A stretch of DNA of 64,000 nt from assembly GCA_022701365.1 (NCBI GenBank), contig JAKUHH010000033.1, positions 48,921 to 112,920 on the forward strand, read 5' to 3'. Source of the DNA: Mycocentrospora acerina (taxonomy: Eukaryota; Ascomycota; Dothideomycetes; Pleosporales). The translations under genes and the position numbers were made by a program. The notes under the pieces were generated by a model. It was not told the DNA's origin. It did no database searches and worked only from the letters and a program-made list of their open reading frames with translations. Below, piece after piece: positions 11,001 to 23,372 of this stretch. Positions within the stretch are counted from its first letter, which is position 1. Each line of letters opens with the position of its first letter.

Positions 11001-12846
11001 ATTATTATTGCTATTTCTAGTAGTAGCAGTAGTAGCTAGGATTGTCTGATTTTTTTGTTGTTATTTTTGTGTCATTTGTGTTTTTGTACTAACTAGCTTT
11101 AGTGTGCTTTTGCAGTCTCTTCTTTGTTTTCTTTAGTAATCTAGATAGTAGCATAAGAGCCTGCAGGCTGACTCTATATCTTTGCTAATAGATCTAATAT
11201 TTCGTCTATATTAGAGTGTTTCTCTGTTCTCCTAGTTAGCCTAGTAAGCTAGGTTTAATATTTTTATGTTTTTTGTGTCTTTTGTAGTATTATTGTTTTG
11301 GGGTTTTCTCTCTGCTGATAGCTTTTCTAATAGGGTAATTGCTACTAAAAGCTAGTAGCCTTAAAGCATATTGCTAGCACAGTTTTTCTGTTTTAATTTC
11401 TAAAGGTAAGATAACTGCTTCTGTACTAAGTGTTTTTATTAAAATCCCTTAAAAGCACCTAAAATTTGTCTAAATGCGGTATTTTGCATAATTTGTAAAT
11501 AGCCTAACGGTCCTTTGATTCCTTTGTTCTACTACGATTGTGTGCTATAGTCTGCAATAGATTGAACACAAGAAATATATAGCTGTTTTGTTGCTTGCAT
11601 ACTAAGGCCTTTTTGTTCCGTTGAGTTTTAGCGAAGTGGAAAGTGGAATAGAACGTCAGTAGAGTGATGTACAGAATTCGAACCTCTAACCTTGATTGTA
11701 CATACCATGACAGTCTGTAGCCATAGCTGGATAGTTTTGGATAATTTGAGGAAGCATTCGGAATGTAGGAGCAAGGGTTTCAAGCAAATTGAAGCAACTT
11801 GAGCATGGAACTAATAGAGGTAAATCTAAAAGGTTCCTGAGAAGTTTTGGATCTAAGTCATGTATATGTAGAATTGGAGACTAAACGACAAAAAATACAT
11901 AAATTAAACAATGTAGGATTCTAGAAGAAGCAGAGTGCTACGATGTCATTTTAGCTGAAAATGATGGTGCTCCGGTGTTGGAATTTCCTGGGCGTCCGAG
12001 TAGTCTGAAGAATCTGAGGAGCTGAACGGAATTGGTATTTGAGAAGATATCTGTTTGTATCCTTAGAAGCTCTAGTTATATTCTACAAGAGTCCTCTTGA
12101 AATAATGGTTGTGGAGTGTCAAGGCAGAGTTGTGTTGCTATTAAGGAAATTCTCCTGTAATTGATGATATTCAGTGGGCGATGAGCTTAAACCTGTCAAC
12201 TAGTTGATTACCTGAATAAGAATCAGCTGAGAAATATATGCTGGTTGTGACTATGCCATCTTCGATATACTAAGTTCAACTTCATCCCTCATCTGCATAC
12301 ATGATAGAGAATCTCAATAGAGTTTAATCATTCTATAATATATCTATTGATTGCAATTATGCGTTCAAAGCTAGGACTCGTGCGTGAGGTGTAGAGTTTG
12401 CACTAAGTTTGGCTCTGTTCTTTGACATAACCTTCTAAAATCCCCATCTTATCCAGCCCCAACTTGTTGCCAAAATTGTGAAGCTTGCGCTTCAGCCGCT
12501 CAACGACCGGATCAGAGGGCCCAGATTTAGCTATAACTCATTGAGGAAAAATTACTTACAACGTGTGTCTTTCTGTTAGTTATCCTGAATCAAGTTCTCT
12601 TTCTTGCTGTATAAACATCGCCGTGAGACATGCCTTCCGGTTCTTAATAGCTACTCAAACGTTAATCATTTACAGAATGGCGTACTCATATTGTTCAGAT
12701 AGACAGGTTAAGGGAATGCAATTTGTATTCCAGATGATCAACAGATGAAGAAAACGAACAAAACCGGACCTACTCTGCTTGAGGTGGACCTAAACATCTT
12801 ACGTGTCATATATGTGATCTCATTCTTAATCGATATTATTAATCCC
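11001..12846. other. Right margin of the repeat and intergenic DNA
   Basis: To about 11550 the sequence is T-rich, low complexity and probably still LINE-derived. From about 11560 composition is normal, but no gene was recognised. Confidence 0.45.
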
Positions 12847-13811
12847 CTAACAGCGTTGATTTGCAATAACATGGTGTGCGGATAGCGGCGCCAAGGGGAC
12901 TTCGTATGCTCGCTCATCTAAGAATTGCGACTCGGTGTCACCCCTCGTATATTTGCTTTCGTTCTTGCCAAGTTTGCTCTTTTTGTTTCCCCACTCTCTC
13001 CCCGCAATCAACCCAAGAGTAGAGCTATCCAGTCTGTCCACAAGAAAACCGAGCGAGATGTATATGGTGACAACCAAAAACTCATCAATGATTGCCATCA
13101 GAACAATTACTAGAACACTCCCTGTAACGACATTAAACAGCCGATTGTGCAGAAACACATTACACGCCGAGTACACCAATCTGACGAGTACAAACGGCAA
13201 CGCGAAGGCGATAGCAACCGAGACCCGACGTTCTTTTGTTGGAACCACGTGTGTTCTGGATAAGGAGGCGGCGTAAACGAGCACAATAGCGATATATCCG
13301 ACAATATAGAGTACGACGCCGACTTTGCTAGTTGTGGCGACTTGAACAGTACCGTTGGGCAATATGTTGCTGCTTGTGCCACCGACGATACTGAGTATCA
13401 ACCCAAGGATGATAATTAGTTGGATAAGGCGAAAGTGTTTAGTCGTGAACACTGGTGTGGATTTGGCGTTGATAAAGTCAACCCTGTGGTACTATTAGTT
13501 ATTGTTCCAGAGGTCTTTGCGTGTGTGCAATATACTTACAATCTACTTAACATTCCCAAAGTCGCCAACAGCAGCGGTGAGATTCCAATAGAATCAATGA
13601 TGATGGTTGCTATTAATAAGCCTTCTGAGTGGTTGCTTTGCGATACAATCTGACATATGGCACCGACGATGCGGACAATACATAGAATAAGCGTGTAGAT
13701 CCAGCCACCACTACGTTTGAATCCATGCTTGTAGCAGACAAATATAGAAAGAACGAAGAGTGGGATGAAAACAACAAGCTCGGCAATTGACACAGCGTTG
13801 TGATCGTGCAT
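12847..13811 (-). CDS. Integral membrane protein, DUF7702 type
   Basis: Minus strand, two exons (13811-13540 and 13483-12847) around a 56-nt intron with donor GTAAGTATA; 302 residues. ATG 13811 is chosen because the frame upstream lacks an ATG and the protein then begins MHDHNAVSIAELVVF, the family start. About seven hydrophobic segments are visible, with conserved stretches CYKHGFKRSGGWIYTLILC, SIGISPLLLATLGMLSR and HFRLIQLIIILGLILSIVGG. The C-terminal about 50 residues are polar and probably cytosolic. Proteins of this fungal family have no assigned function that I know of. The gene is divergent from a Zn2Cys6 factor with 643 bases between the two start codons, so the two may share a promoter. 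Confidence 0.85.
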
Positions 13812-14454
13812 TATGACGCGATGTATGGTGTGGAAAGCGTTCTTCGATGTTGAAATTGCAAAGATGTAAATTGGTGCCAAACAATATCTTCAATGGAGGT
13901 CCCTCTTTATATGCCATTTTAGCATCAATTGCATGGCCAGAGATGAGCGTTCAGACCCAAACGTTCGCGACAGGAAAGCGTTGGCTGACTTGGTTACACT
14001 CGTCCGAAATAGGCATGCACTTCGTTAGCGTGGTGACACCCCTTGTGGTCTCACCGCAGCAATCTCAACGTTCTGTGTGGATTATTCATCCATGTCCCTA
14101 TTGCAGCCACTCGGCTCAGCCACCAGGCGGATGCGTATGCGTATGCCTTATGCCGTAAATTGGGGCGGTGCGACGCTGATAGAGCGGCCTTGCCGAAGAT
14201 CATGAAGCTTAGCCTGCTGCTGTCCAATCAGGCCTGCCCTTCTGCGGGAATAAGCCTGTCATACAATGACAAGCTTTGCAGGTGCCAGGCAACAGCACAA
14301 GATGATAACCACGACACACTGCCCAAGCCCAGGCCTAAGCTTGGAGGAGGCGGTTGCGATATTTCCTTTCAAGGAAACTGTTGCGTTGTGTACATCGACG
14401 AAACCGGTAGTGCCTAGCTGCTAATTGTCTGGCTTACGATTCACACCGACTGCA
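13812..14454. promoter_or_regulatory. Shared divergent promoter region
   Basis: It lies between the ATG of the DUF7702 gene (minus) and the ATG of the Zn2Cys6 factor (plus). No clear operator was recognised by eye. A single GTTTACCG lies at 14457-14464, just inside the factor's first exon. Confidence 0.4.
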
Positions 14455-16079
14455 ATGGTTTACCGAGGACGCCCTTCAGCCTCTTGCTTGCAGTGCCGTG
14501 GTCGGCGCATCAAAGTATTGACACACATACATTTAGCGCTGTAGCCCGTCCTGACAAAATCTCCCAGTGCGACAAAAAGGTACCTCATTGCACTCAATGC
14601 AAGCGGATGCGCGTCGAATGTTCGGGCTATCGCGACCTGTCATTTCAGAATTTCCGGGATGAGAGTGAGAAGGTTATTAGCAAGGCGCAGAAGAGTTATC
14701 AAAATGCTACCGATAGTACTGTTCGAGTGGATTTCTGCACGCCAAAGAGAAATGGAAAGAAGAACTCTATTGTTTTCAACTCGTGCGATGCTACACCACC
14801 TGAAACTATCCATGAAGGTATTCGGTCGGATCCACATCTATCATTTGGCATGTCACAAAGCATCGAAGGAATAGCTATTGCTCATTTCATGTCATCCCAC
14901 ATTCCAGGGAGTCGCTTCGACTACCTTTCAAAAATACACACCCAGCCCGGCACTGGAACCGCTTTGCAGGCGACTATTCATGCGACTGCGATGGCTTCTC
15001 TGGCCCAAGAACTTAGGCAACCAGAGATTATGAACATGGCACGTCGCTGTTATGCGACAGCGCTACTAGAGACGAACTTAGCTTTGGCAGATTCCTCGAT
15101 TGCTGTCAATGATGCAACTCTCATCTCGGTCTTGCTGCTGAGCTTTTTTGAAGCCATTGTTTGGTCGTGTTCCAAGACGCCTGAAAATTGGAAGATGCAC
15201 ACGCGCGGCGCGCTTGCTCTCATAGTGCTTCGTGGTCCTCAGCAGTTCAAAACTCCAGTTGGCCTTAGGCTGTTCGTTCAGGTAACGAACATCATATGTG
15301 TCGACAGCATACAGCAGAGAGCTCGCTTCCCTCCAGAGTTAAAGGTATTAATTGAACTGGCCATGCAGCATGATTCTGACCTTTCAAAGTACTGGTTGGC
15401 GTGTTTGTCGGGCGAGGTGTCTAATTTGCTTGCAGATATCGATCGCGGCGATATGACTGCAGAACAGGTCGTGGATGCCGCAAAGACTCTGGACGATCAG
15501 TATGTTGAATTTGCTAAGAATGTTCCGAAATATTCGCGGTATCAAAAATTCGTGTTGACAACATCCCGACCTGCAATGTATGGCAAGACGTTCCATTACT
15601 ACCCTAGCCACCGTGTTGCGCAACTCTGGAACTCGTATCGTATGACCCGAATATTGCTCAACGAATATATATATGCGTACGCATGCTATATAATCTGCCC
15701 CTCTAGACCCCGCACTCAGACAGAGGCTGTTGCAAATATTCAACAGATGACTGAGGAAATTTGCGCCAGCATTCCCCAGTTTACAAACTCGGTAGAAAAC
15801 TCAACCCGTCCATACCCTCATCAACCAAGTTCGCAGTCCCTTTTAGCAATTTATCAGTCGGGGTCTATCTCCACGAAAGCGTCGACAGCCCCGCTGCTCT
15901 GGCCACTGTCTGCGATCCGAGGCGCGAGTAAGGCGAGTAAAGACGTACGAGCCTACGCAATGAATCAGCTCAAGGTCTTGAGTCACGAGTTTCGCATACC
16001 ACAAACAGAGAATGTAGCAAAAGAAGCATCCGAATTTAATGCGTTACTGGACGGACTCCATATGTTCTATGCTTGGTAG
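14455..16079 (+). CDS. Zn2Cys6 transcription factor (two exons)
   Basis: Exons 14455-14514 and 14568-16079 with a 53-nt intron (GTATTG...CCCAG), giving 523 residues. The intron falls inside the zinc cluster and splicing completes it: C11, C14, C21, C28, C31, C38 (SCLQCRGRRIK joined to CDKKVPHC, TQCKRMRVEC). Without the intron the first two Cys are lost, which supports the model. The rest resembles the fungal-specific regulatory domain of the PF11951 type: AHFMSSHIPGSRFDYLSKI, HATAMASLAQELR, LLLSFFEAIV and NWKMHTRGALALIVLRGPQQF. No break is seen in the long second exon. A nuclear DNA-binding regulator is expected; its targets are unknown, the adjacent divergent membrane-protein gene being the first candidate. 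Confidence 0.9.
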
Positions 16080-16401
16080 TGTGGCGTTGAAATTCTGGCA
16101 TAACGGGAAAGTCTAAATTTTGAATTTTAAATGAAGTTCAAATTGCATCCTATTTAAATCCTTCCATTGCTTGTATGTTAAGGTTTGTTTTGATCACCCT
16201 CTAGTCTCGTTTTTCCTACATGTGATCTGGTTTGCAAGCTTGATCTTGTCACCCGCGCTAAGCTTGTATGAGATATTTGAAGCTAAAGCTTTCTCGGCCT
16301 GTTCCATTGGTTGGCCTGTTACGCGCTATCTGTAAAATCTTCACTTTCGCAAAATACGTACAGAATCAACTCCTTCGGCGCAGTGTTTCCAATCCGCAAT
16401 C

Positions 16402-16819
16402 ATGCCTATCTCCAAGAAAGACAGAGTACGATTACACCGTTCCACTGTTGTTTCGCAATTTGGAAAGTCAACTGACCACCACGCACACAGATCCAGCGCG
16501 AGCATAAAAAAGCCGATAAAGCAGGCACCCGCGCGCCGGTCAAGGCAAATGGGCTGCCAGTCAAGGCTCCAAAGCCAACATCGATTGTATGAAATCTCCC
16601 TTCTCTTACTACATCCTTGTGCTTCGTACTTGGCAGTCTAAAAAGCAGGGTTCTGTGCTGGAAGACGCGTAGCTAACATTTGTGGACGATGTGATGTAGT
16701 GCCAGAACTGCCGTCGTGAAATTGTGAATACAAACAAAGCACAACTTGAGGCCCACGCATTGAGTCACGATCAAAATATGTGGCCAAAGGAGAAGTGCTG
16801 GCCGGGTGACTTTGCGTAG
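16402..16819 (+). pseudogene. Small zinc-binding protein gene with a 1-nt frameshift
   Basis: Starts MPISKKDRVR and ends with the hallmark tail CQNCRREIVNTNKAQLEAHA then LSHDQNMWPKEKCWPGDFA, a small basic protein family with one C2H2-like zinc site (CxxC...HxxxH) that I recognise from other ascomycetes. Exon 1 is 16402-16586 and exon 2 is 16700-16819; the 113-nt intron runs GTATGA...TGTAG. Exon 1 is one base short. The frame changes at the A6 run 16506-16511, after which KADKAGTRAPVKANG and PVKAPKPTSI read in the second frame and join in phase with exon 2. Either one A is truly missing, making this a pseudogene, or the homopolymer is miscounted in the assembly. The family role is unclear; nucleic-acid or protein-chaperone functions are guesses. 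About 101 residues if the frame were intact. Confidence 0.8.
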
Positions 16820-19179
16820 TGGGTGTTTAGCAGAACAGAAGGAGTAGGAAACGTGCGTCTGACGCCGCTGCCAATGGCAACACTCGACCTGTGTGACTGT
16901 GGGAGCTGGATAGGATGGAGTGAGTTTGTAAGCAAATAGCTGAGAAATAGAGACGAGGTGTACATCGCAGCCTTTTGTAAACTGAGATGTACGAGATGCG
17001 GCTTTGAAAAAAAGGCAAGGTAAAGTAATTAGTGGACTGTCTGTAAGACTTATGATGCATCCTTAGTTCTGGTCATCTACACAAGGCATTGCAATAATTC
17101 AGTGCGGCCTGGACAACGTCAAGAAAGATCATTTTATCATTACACCAAGACTGTTTCACTGATGTTAAACGTATCATTCATTCAGGATGTTGAAAAGTAT
17201 CTAAACACTTGAGAAGTGAAGAAGAATTCAGAGAAACTAATTCCAAAACTTTCGTTCAGAGGATTTTCACTAATTGAAGTTTGTTTTTTTGACGCATATA
17301 CGAATGTTATTCCCAACCTGTGTGTACGCTCTAATGGCAGACTGTTAAGCGCAAATTATGAGCTCCCGTAAAAGTTCCAATTATCGGCTTTAGTTGTAGA
17401 TTGTGTGTAGGCATGAATCGCGTCCCTATAACACTTCTACAACGCTTTGTAAGATAGCGAACAGACTTACTGCAGCGACATTCTCGACATTGGCTTGCCA
17501 GCAATCTTTTGCATACAGAAAGAACGAAGAAAAAAGGGGGTATCACCCACTAGCAACAGGTCCAGCTGTGGTAAATTTAGCAGCAACTAGCATAGCCGGC
17601 GCCATCACACAAGAGACGGTAGCAAGCAAAGCAACGACAATAAATGCTGTCTCCTACGAAGAAGCTCTTTTTTTCTGGTTAAAGGGTCTGCGCTAAACTT
17701 CATGAGGGAGCACAACTAAAAAGCGAGCTTCCTCGTAGTGACATACTCCTTGGATTCTTGTTAGTTAGACTGAAAACTGCTTGATCGCTTCTATGATGTA
17801 GGCTTTCTGAAACCTCATGTTGGCAGTATTGCCCGTATCCTTGACCCTTTTCAGTTATGAAAATGTCTTGGTAGTTGCTGGGAAGCCATTTATCTAAATA
17901 GTCAGCAAATTTGGCAGTCATTGATGCGGATATTCTGTTTCTAGTGGCAGATGGGCATAATTTAGCGTAAAATGATGTGACACAGTGATCACATATTTTC
18001 ACCAATGGGCTCCTCGAACAGATTCAAATTTTGTGAGCAACGTAGTTATGCTGATCGATTATAAATTTGGCGCTGAGATGTGCACCAAGGCCTTTTTCAA
18101 AGAATAGGTGACTTGACGTGGTACCGACATCATCAGGTTTGATGTTGCCGACTGATTCCACCTTATACTGAACTGAGAGAAGGTGCGGAGCAACACCTAC
18201 GTTTGCGACGAAAAAAATCGGATATAAAAAAATAGGACACTGCACCCGCCTCAAGAGTGCCATTATGCATTTTCCCAAAAATTGATGGTAGGTTAAAAGA
18301 TCGTACAAGGTAAGACAACTAAATTCCAACCACTTGTCTCGTACGGCGATCTTGGGATAGGTGTCAAACGGATTCAGAAGAGCAAAGGATCTGATATGTA
18401 AAAATAAGACGAACAAGTTAATTATTCATAATAAACCAGATCTAAAAAATGTAATAGCAGACTACATCATTCTAGCTGAGTGGTCATACAATTGAAGACA
18501 TCATTGCTTTCCCAGGGGTTTTCAAATGATCGACTGCAGCTGATAAGAAAGTTTGAAGTCATGTATCCAGTCCTGATCAGATTTCTTGGACAATGTTGGC
18601 GAAAATTTTGCGGGCACGCGCGATTCGATCTCGGAGTATGCAGCATTTTACGTGCGTATGCATCGGATGAAGCTTCGTCGGGAACTTGTTGCCCCGACTT
18701 TTTCAAGCGGTGCACCTCACGATCATATTAACACTCTCAATCTTTCTCATAAAGAAGACATATCACAAACAGATGATATTACATGCGCATTATGCTCCCA
18801 GAAGGTGGCGGAGACAATCCGGGATGACTTCAAGACCTTCTGCGAAACAGAGCGTCATGCATTGGATTCAAACTTGGCAAGTCTTCATTCGGTCTGAGAA
18901 TGACCTTGAGAGCGATTTTGATAATGCCTACCAAGAGCCGACAAAGAGTTTATAATCAAAGGTAACCTCGGAAGCCAGAGATTTTATTTACAAACCAAGG
19001 GAAATCGTGCTCTACATCTCTATCTTTCAGCATCGCTTTCATATCTGTGTAGTCGAACACTATTGTCATATTATTGAGAAAAAGTAATTAAACAAGATGT
19101 TTTTGAAAGTTGATCTCAGAACCCCTCATAACTTTCTATTAGATCACCTAGCAAAAAAAGCCAGGCATAAGATATCACT
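16820..19179. other. Gene-poor stretch, possible unrecognised remnants
   Basis: Normal composition. Minus-strand frames at 17700-18005 and 18024-18416 and a plus-strand frame at 18586-18897 are 100-130 codons long and look more protein-like than chance, but I recognise no family and cannot join them into a gene. Confidence 0.35.
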
Positions 19180-20119
19180 ATGTCGACGAGCAAAAATCCA
19201 TTGTTGGTCACTGGAGCCGCAGGACGAGTTGGAAGTGTTGGAAAGCGTGTTGTAGAACTCTTGCGAGCTTCTGGCTTGCCAGTACGCGCTCTAGTCCGTC
19301 GGGATGATGAACGAGCGGCGTATCTTCGCAAGCTTGGAGCTGAAGTCGTCATCGCAGATCTTACAAAGTCAGAAGAGGTCCTACTCAACATCAAGGGCTG
19401 TATACTTGTGTCCTTCAGCACTAGTGTTTCTTCCAAATTTCTGGAGGCTTCGGTGGTCATGGCGGCAGCTGCAAAAGCCACTCCAGGTTTCGAGCTCCTA
19501 ATCAACCTATCCCAGATGACGGTCTCGAGCATGGATCTTACCCATGTCACCGAATCACCTCAGCAAAGAGTTCATTGGCTAGGCGAACAAGTGCTCAATT
19601 GGTCCGGTGTGCCTGTAGCACATCTACGACCAACAGTGTTCCAGGAAAATCCTCTATTTTGGGAACTGCCCGCTACGTCCATTGCCAGCTCCAATTCAAT
19701 TGTTCTACCGTTTGGAAGAAGCCATACCAATCCAGTAGCTGCCAATGATGTAGCGGAAGTTGCGGTCGTAATGCTTCTAGAGCCTTCCAAGTACGTCGGA
19801 GAAGTGGTAGAGTTGACGGGACCGCGCTGCCAACATGTACGATCTTGTTGACGAATATTTTTCTGTACTAGGCCGTTCTGTTCGTTATGTTGAGATTTCT
19901 TTGGAACGTTGGAAAAACGAAATATTCAAGGAAGGTCAGATTCCCGAACACGTCTATCAACACGTTGCAACAATGGCCAAGCTTCATGCAGCTGGCGAAT
20001 ACAACCGATCCACAGACTCTATTCCGAGAATAATTGGTCGACCAGCAGCGAGTATATCGGAAAAAATCAAAGCTGGCTATATTCCCTTTCCTTTGCCTAC
20101 TAAGGTGTCAAGAACTTAA
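19180..20119 (+). pseudogene. NmrA-like NAD(P)-binding oxidoreductase, frameshifted
   Basis: The N-terminal Rossmann motif TGAAGRVGSVGKRVVELL (G-x-x-G-x-x-G) is clear, followed by VRALVRRDD, where NADPH-specificity residues usually lie, and GAEVVIADL. The body matches the NmrA / NAD(P)-binding SDR-like family (PF05368/PF13460): LINLSQMTVSS, HLRPTVFQENPLFW, NPVAANDVAEVA and GEVVELTGPR. The frame then breaks. After GPR the family continuation (ANMYDLVDEYFSVLGRSVRY, then ISLERWKNEIF) is in the +1 frame, starting about 19829. One extra base or two missing bases at 19826-19830 explains it; no intron fits. With the frame corrected, length would be about 313 residues, normal for the family. Either a fresh pseudogene or a sequence error. 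Substrate unknown. Confidence 0.82.
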
Positions 20120-22128
20120 GCTCTAGCTTCTACCTTGTCTCTAAAGCCATAAATCTGGAAAACGTTTTCTTCAATGAGTATAGATAAAACACACCTTCTC
20201 AGTTGCAAGAACACCTTGAGAACATGCATGCGCAAGCCTTGATATCTGAAACACATCTGAACTTTGTGAAACTTGACCATGCTGAAAGGCGCAATGTTCA
20301 ATAATTGAAGTTAAAATGGGCGTCTGTCAAAGTAATGTTCTTATTGTAAGATATTCCTAATCTGCACAACTAAACGCTATGACTAAAGAATAATTCTTCA
20401 ATCAAGGGTTGAGGATTATAAAGTATGACCGCGGTGATTACAACTCTTCATAAGAACTGAAATGAAAATTTCAAAAACGAAGAGATTGTGGAAGGTTAAA
20501 GCAGTCATAATTGATAACATATTATTTTGCCTCAACAGATTGAGATATTATCTCACACGACCGGTGTAATGATTGTGTCGTGAGTGCATTAGAATTCTAG
20601 CGTAGAGTGTTAAATAGAAGCGCTCCGTTTTATGCTACCTCTGTGCAGTCAACAAACTCCACGCTTGCGACGCAAACTCCTCATATCATCTTCAATGGGA
20701 AACTTACATGAGAAAATGACGCGTGGGATTTCAATTGTAAAGCGAGGTCTAGGAGTTCCGGGCGGTATCAGAAAGAACCTCTTTGATGTCGTCTTTGTGG
20801 AGCTAGATATTGTTGTTTTTTGATTACTCTATCGTCAGGCAGGTATCCTAGCAAGTACGTAACTGCATTCAAGTTGCTACTGATGCTGTATCAGGGAGAA
20901 GATGAATCAAGATAGAGTAGTAGTATAATTATAAATCTTGGTATCTTTTGCGCAGGACGCAGATTTTATCTTCACACACTTCTTGACAGATTTAATCCTT
21001 CAAGAGCTGGCCGCTCCGGTATCGTATAGGGAGATAGAGTCTTGGGTTATTGGATGGGACGTGTATGTATAGGTAAGATACCAATACTCAAATTCGTTGT
21101 ACTAGATAACAGTTGTTTTGTGTAACTCGATAACTTCATCTCGAATTTACTATTCAACATACGAGTTCTTCATCACATTGTGAAATCCGAGTCACTGCGG
21201 ACAAAGAAATCTGAAGATAGGTGTTTAGCGTACGCCCCCTGTGTCAACGTAAATTGAAACCTTTGATCACGCTTGCATTCAGAAACACAGTCAACTATGC
21301 ATACTATAACTTGTTCTCGTCTTTGAAATTTACTTGCACACACTGATGGGAGATTGAAAAATACCTACAGTGTGACGATCATCTGGCGGATTATTTGTAC
21401 ATAGGTTATTCTACTTCATAGCTACTTCAAACATACAAAACAGAAGACCAGAGTAAGTAGATCCCTGCAGAAATTTAGATCTAGCTCTATATAGCCTCCA
21501 AGAGGTGGCCAAAAGACATTAAAGAAATTTATCTAACCCATCTTGTGATTACAATTATTTGAGCAGCGCGAAAGCTCAATTATCATCTTCACGTTGTGCA
21601 CGCTAAAACTCGTTTGCATGAGCATGTTGAGGTGAGCTCGATGACGTAATATACTCTCGCAAGCACAAGTAGTAATTACATCATTCAAACTGAGACACAA
21701 AGAGGTAAGGTGGCTTCATTTTTAGATCGAGGCATGACCAAAATTATCGAGAGATCTCCATATTAAATATCAATGCAAGTTAGATACCCAAGCAATTGTG
21801 GAGAGAAGGAGTGGGAAATCTGCGCACACAAATTAATCCGGGGTAATCTAGCCAGTGGGGAGGAACATGTCTCAATCTGAAACAACCTAATAGATTGGAT
21901 CGCTTTACATAATCGCCCGAATGAGATTCCGCTGTTGATAATAGGAACAACATGTGTCTATAACAACAATGACTAAATCCGATTTTCACTTTAGAGATTT
22001 CTTACTAAATTGTGATTGGGAAGGTGCTCGTTTATTAATTTGTCGCGAAAACTTTATTAAGTTGTTCCCATCCGCTTCAACGCCTGCAACACCTAAAGCA
22101 ATTAAAAACATCCGACATCTTCTTCATC
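20120..22128. other. Intergenic, no gene seen
   Basis: About 2 kb of ordinary to slightly AT-rich sequence with many stops in all frames. Nothing recognised. Confidence 0.45.
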
Positions 22129-23372
22129 ATGCTCTCGACTTGTTCTCAAACTGTACTGCTTTTTGGCAGCATCGCAAACGCGGCCAACCTCTACGCAGCT
22201 CATTACTCCGGCACAATCAGTCATCTAACCTTCAGTGGAAAGGAATTGACACAGAATAGCTCAATCAGTGCAGGAAACAAGCTTCCCAGCTGGATTACAT
22301 ATGACAGTCCTGGAAAGACGCTATTTATTGCAGATGAAACGTTTAGTGGAGCACAGGAAGGGAGCTTGACTTCCTTCACAATTGATAGCAACGGCGCGTT
22401 GAAAGCTGCAGGTAAGGGGTCCACCCCATTCGGCGTAGTTGCTACTACGCTCTATGGCGGATCAGATGGGAGAGGGTTTATCGCGAACGCTCATTAGTAA
22501 GTTGGTATCTATGATTACTGGCTAGGATGTGTCCTTTTTAACTGTGTAAAAGCCAATCATCGCAATTGACGACATTCAAGCTACCGCTCAAGGGCAGTCG
22601 GCCACTTCAAGCTCTCAAATACACGTTGAGCGGACCCGGAGCGAACCCAAGTCGTCAAGATGCACCACACCCACATCACGTATTCAGTGACCCAACTGGA
22701 GAATACCTCATCGTACCTGATTTAGGCGCCGACTTGATTCGCATCAATAAAATTGACAAGACATCTGGCAAGCTTACTGAGTGTGGGACCGGTAAGCCCC
22801 CGCCTGGAAGCGGCCCACGGCATGGCGTTTTCTGGGTGCCCGCGGGGTCCAAATCACGAGTCCAACGAGCGGCAGAAAGTACGACACTCTTCATTGCCAA
22901 CGAACTTACCAACTCTGTATCGGGATGGAAGGTTTCATATCCCTCGGGATCGGGAGGCTGCTTGACCTTGACCCCGAAGAACACCCTTACACCTTATCAG
23001 GGAAACAGCTCTGCTCCTTCTGGGGCTAAGGTTGCAGAAGTCAAAGTCAAGGGCGACTTCCTTTACATGACAAATCGAAACGACAGGAAGTTTTCTGGAA
23101 ATGACTCTATTACGCAGTACTCAATATCGCGCGATGGCTCAATTGTATGGGCGGATATTACGTCCACATATGGAACCTATCCGCGCACATTTGACATTAA
23201 CAAAGCGGGTGATTATGTCGCAATTGCAGACCAGACGACTGCGAACGTGGCTATTGTTGCGAGAGAAAAAGTGACTGGTAGACTCGGGAAGCTGATCGCG
23301 AATTTGAGAGTTGGTCCTGTGGGAACGCCGGATAGCGGGGATGGTTTAAGTGCAGTTGTGTGGGCTGAATAG
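22129..23372 (+). CDS. Secreted lactonase-like beta-propeller protein
   Basis: Exons 22129-22496 and 22553-23372, with a 56-nt intron (GTAAGT...AAAAG) joining in phase to give 395 residues. The N-terminus MLSTCSQTVLLFGSIANAAN is a signal peptide. The rest matches the lactonase, seven-bladed beta-propeller family (PF10282): repeated blade motifs such as LPSWITYDSPGKTLFIADE, HPHHVFSDPTGEYLIVPDLG, GPRHGVFW and NRNDRKFSGNDSITQYSI. Intracellular relatives are 6-phosphogluconolactonases and muconate-cycloisomerase-like enzymes; this one is predicted to be extracellular, so 6-phosphogluconolactone is an unlikely substrate. No lesion seen. Confidence 0.9.

Noticed and set aside
11670..11720. TTCGAAC-like tRNA T-arm on the minus strand
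   Set aside because: The stem pairs poorly, and no acceptor stem or anticodon arm could be folded around it.
17700..18416. Minus-strand frames considered as a polyketide-synthase or methyltransferase fragment
   Set aside because: No diagnostic motif could be found; too weak to name.
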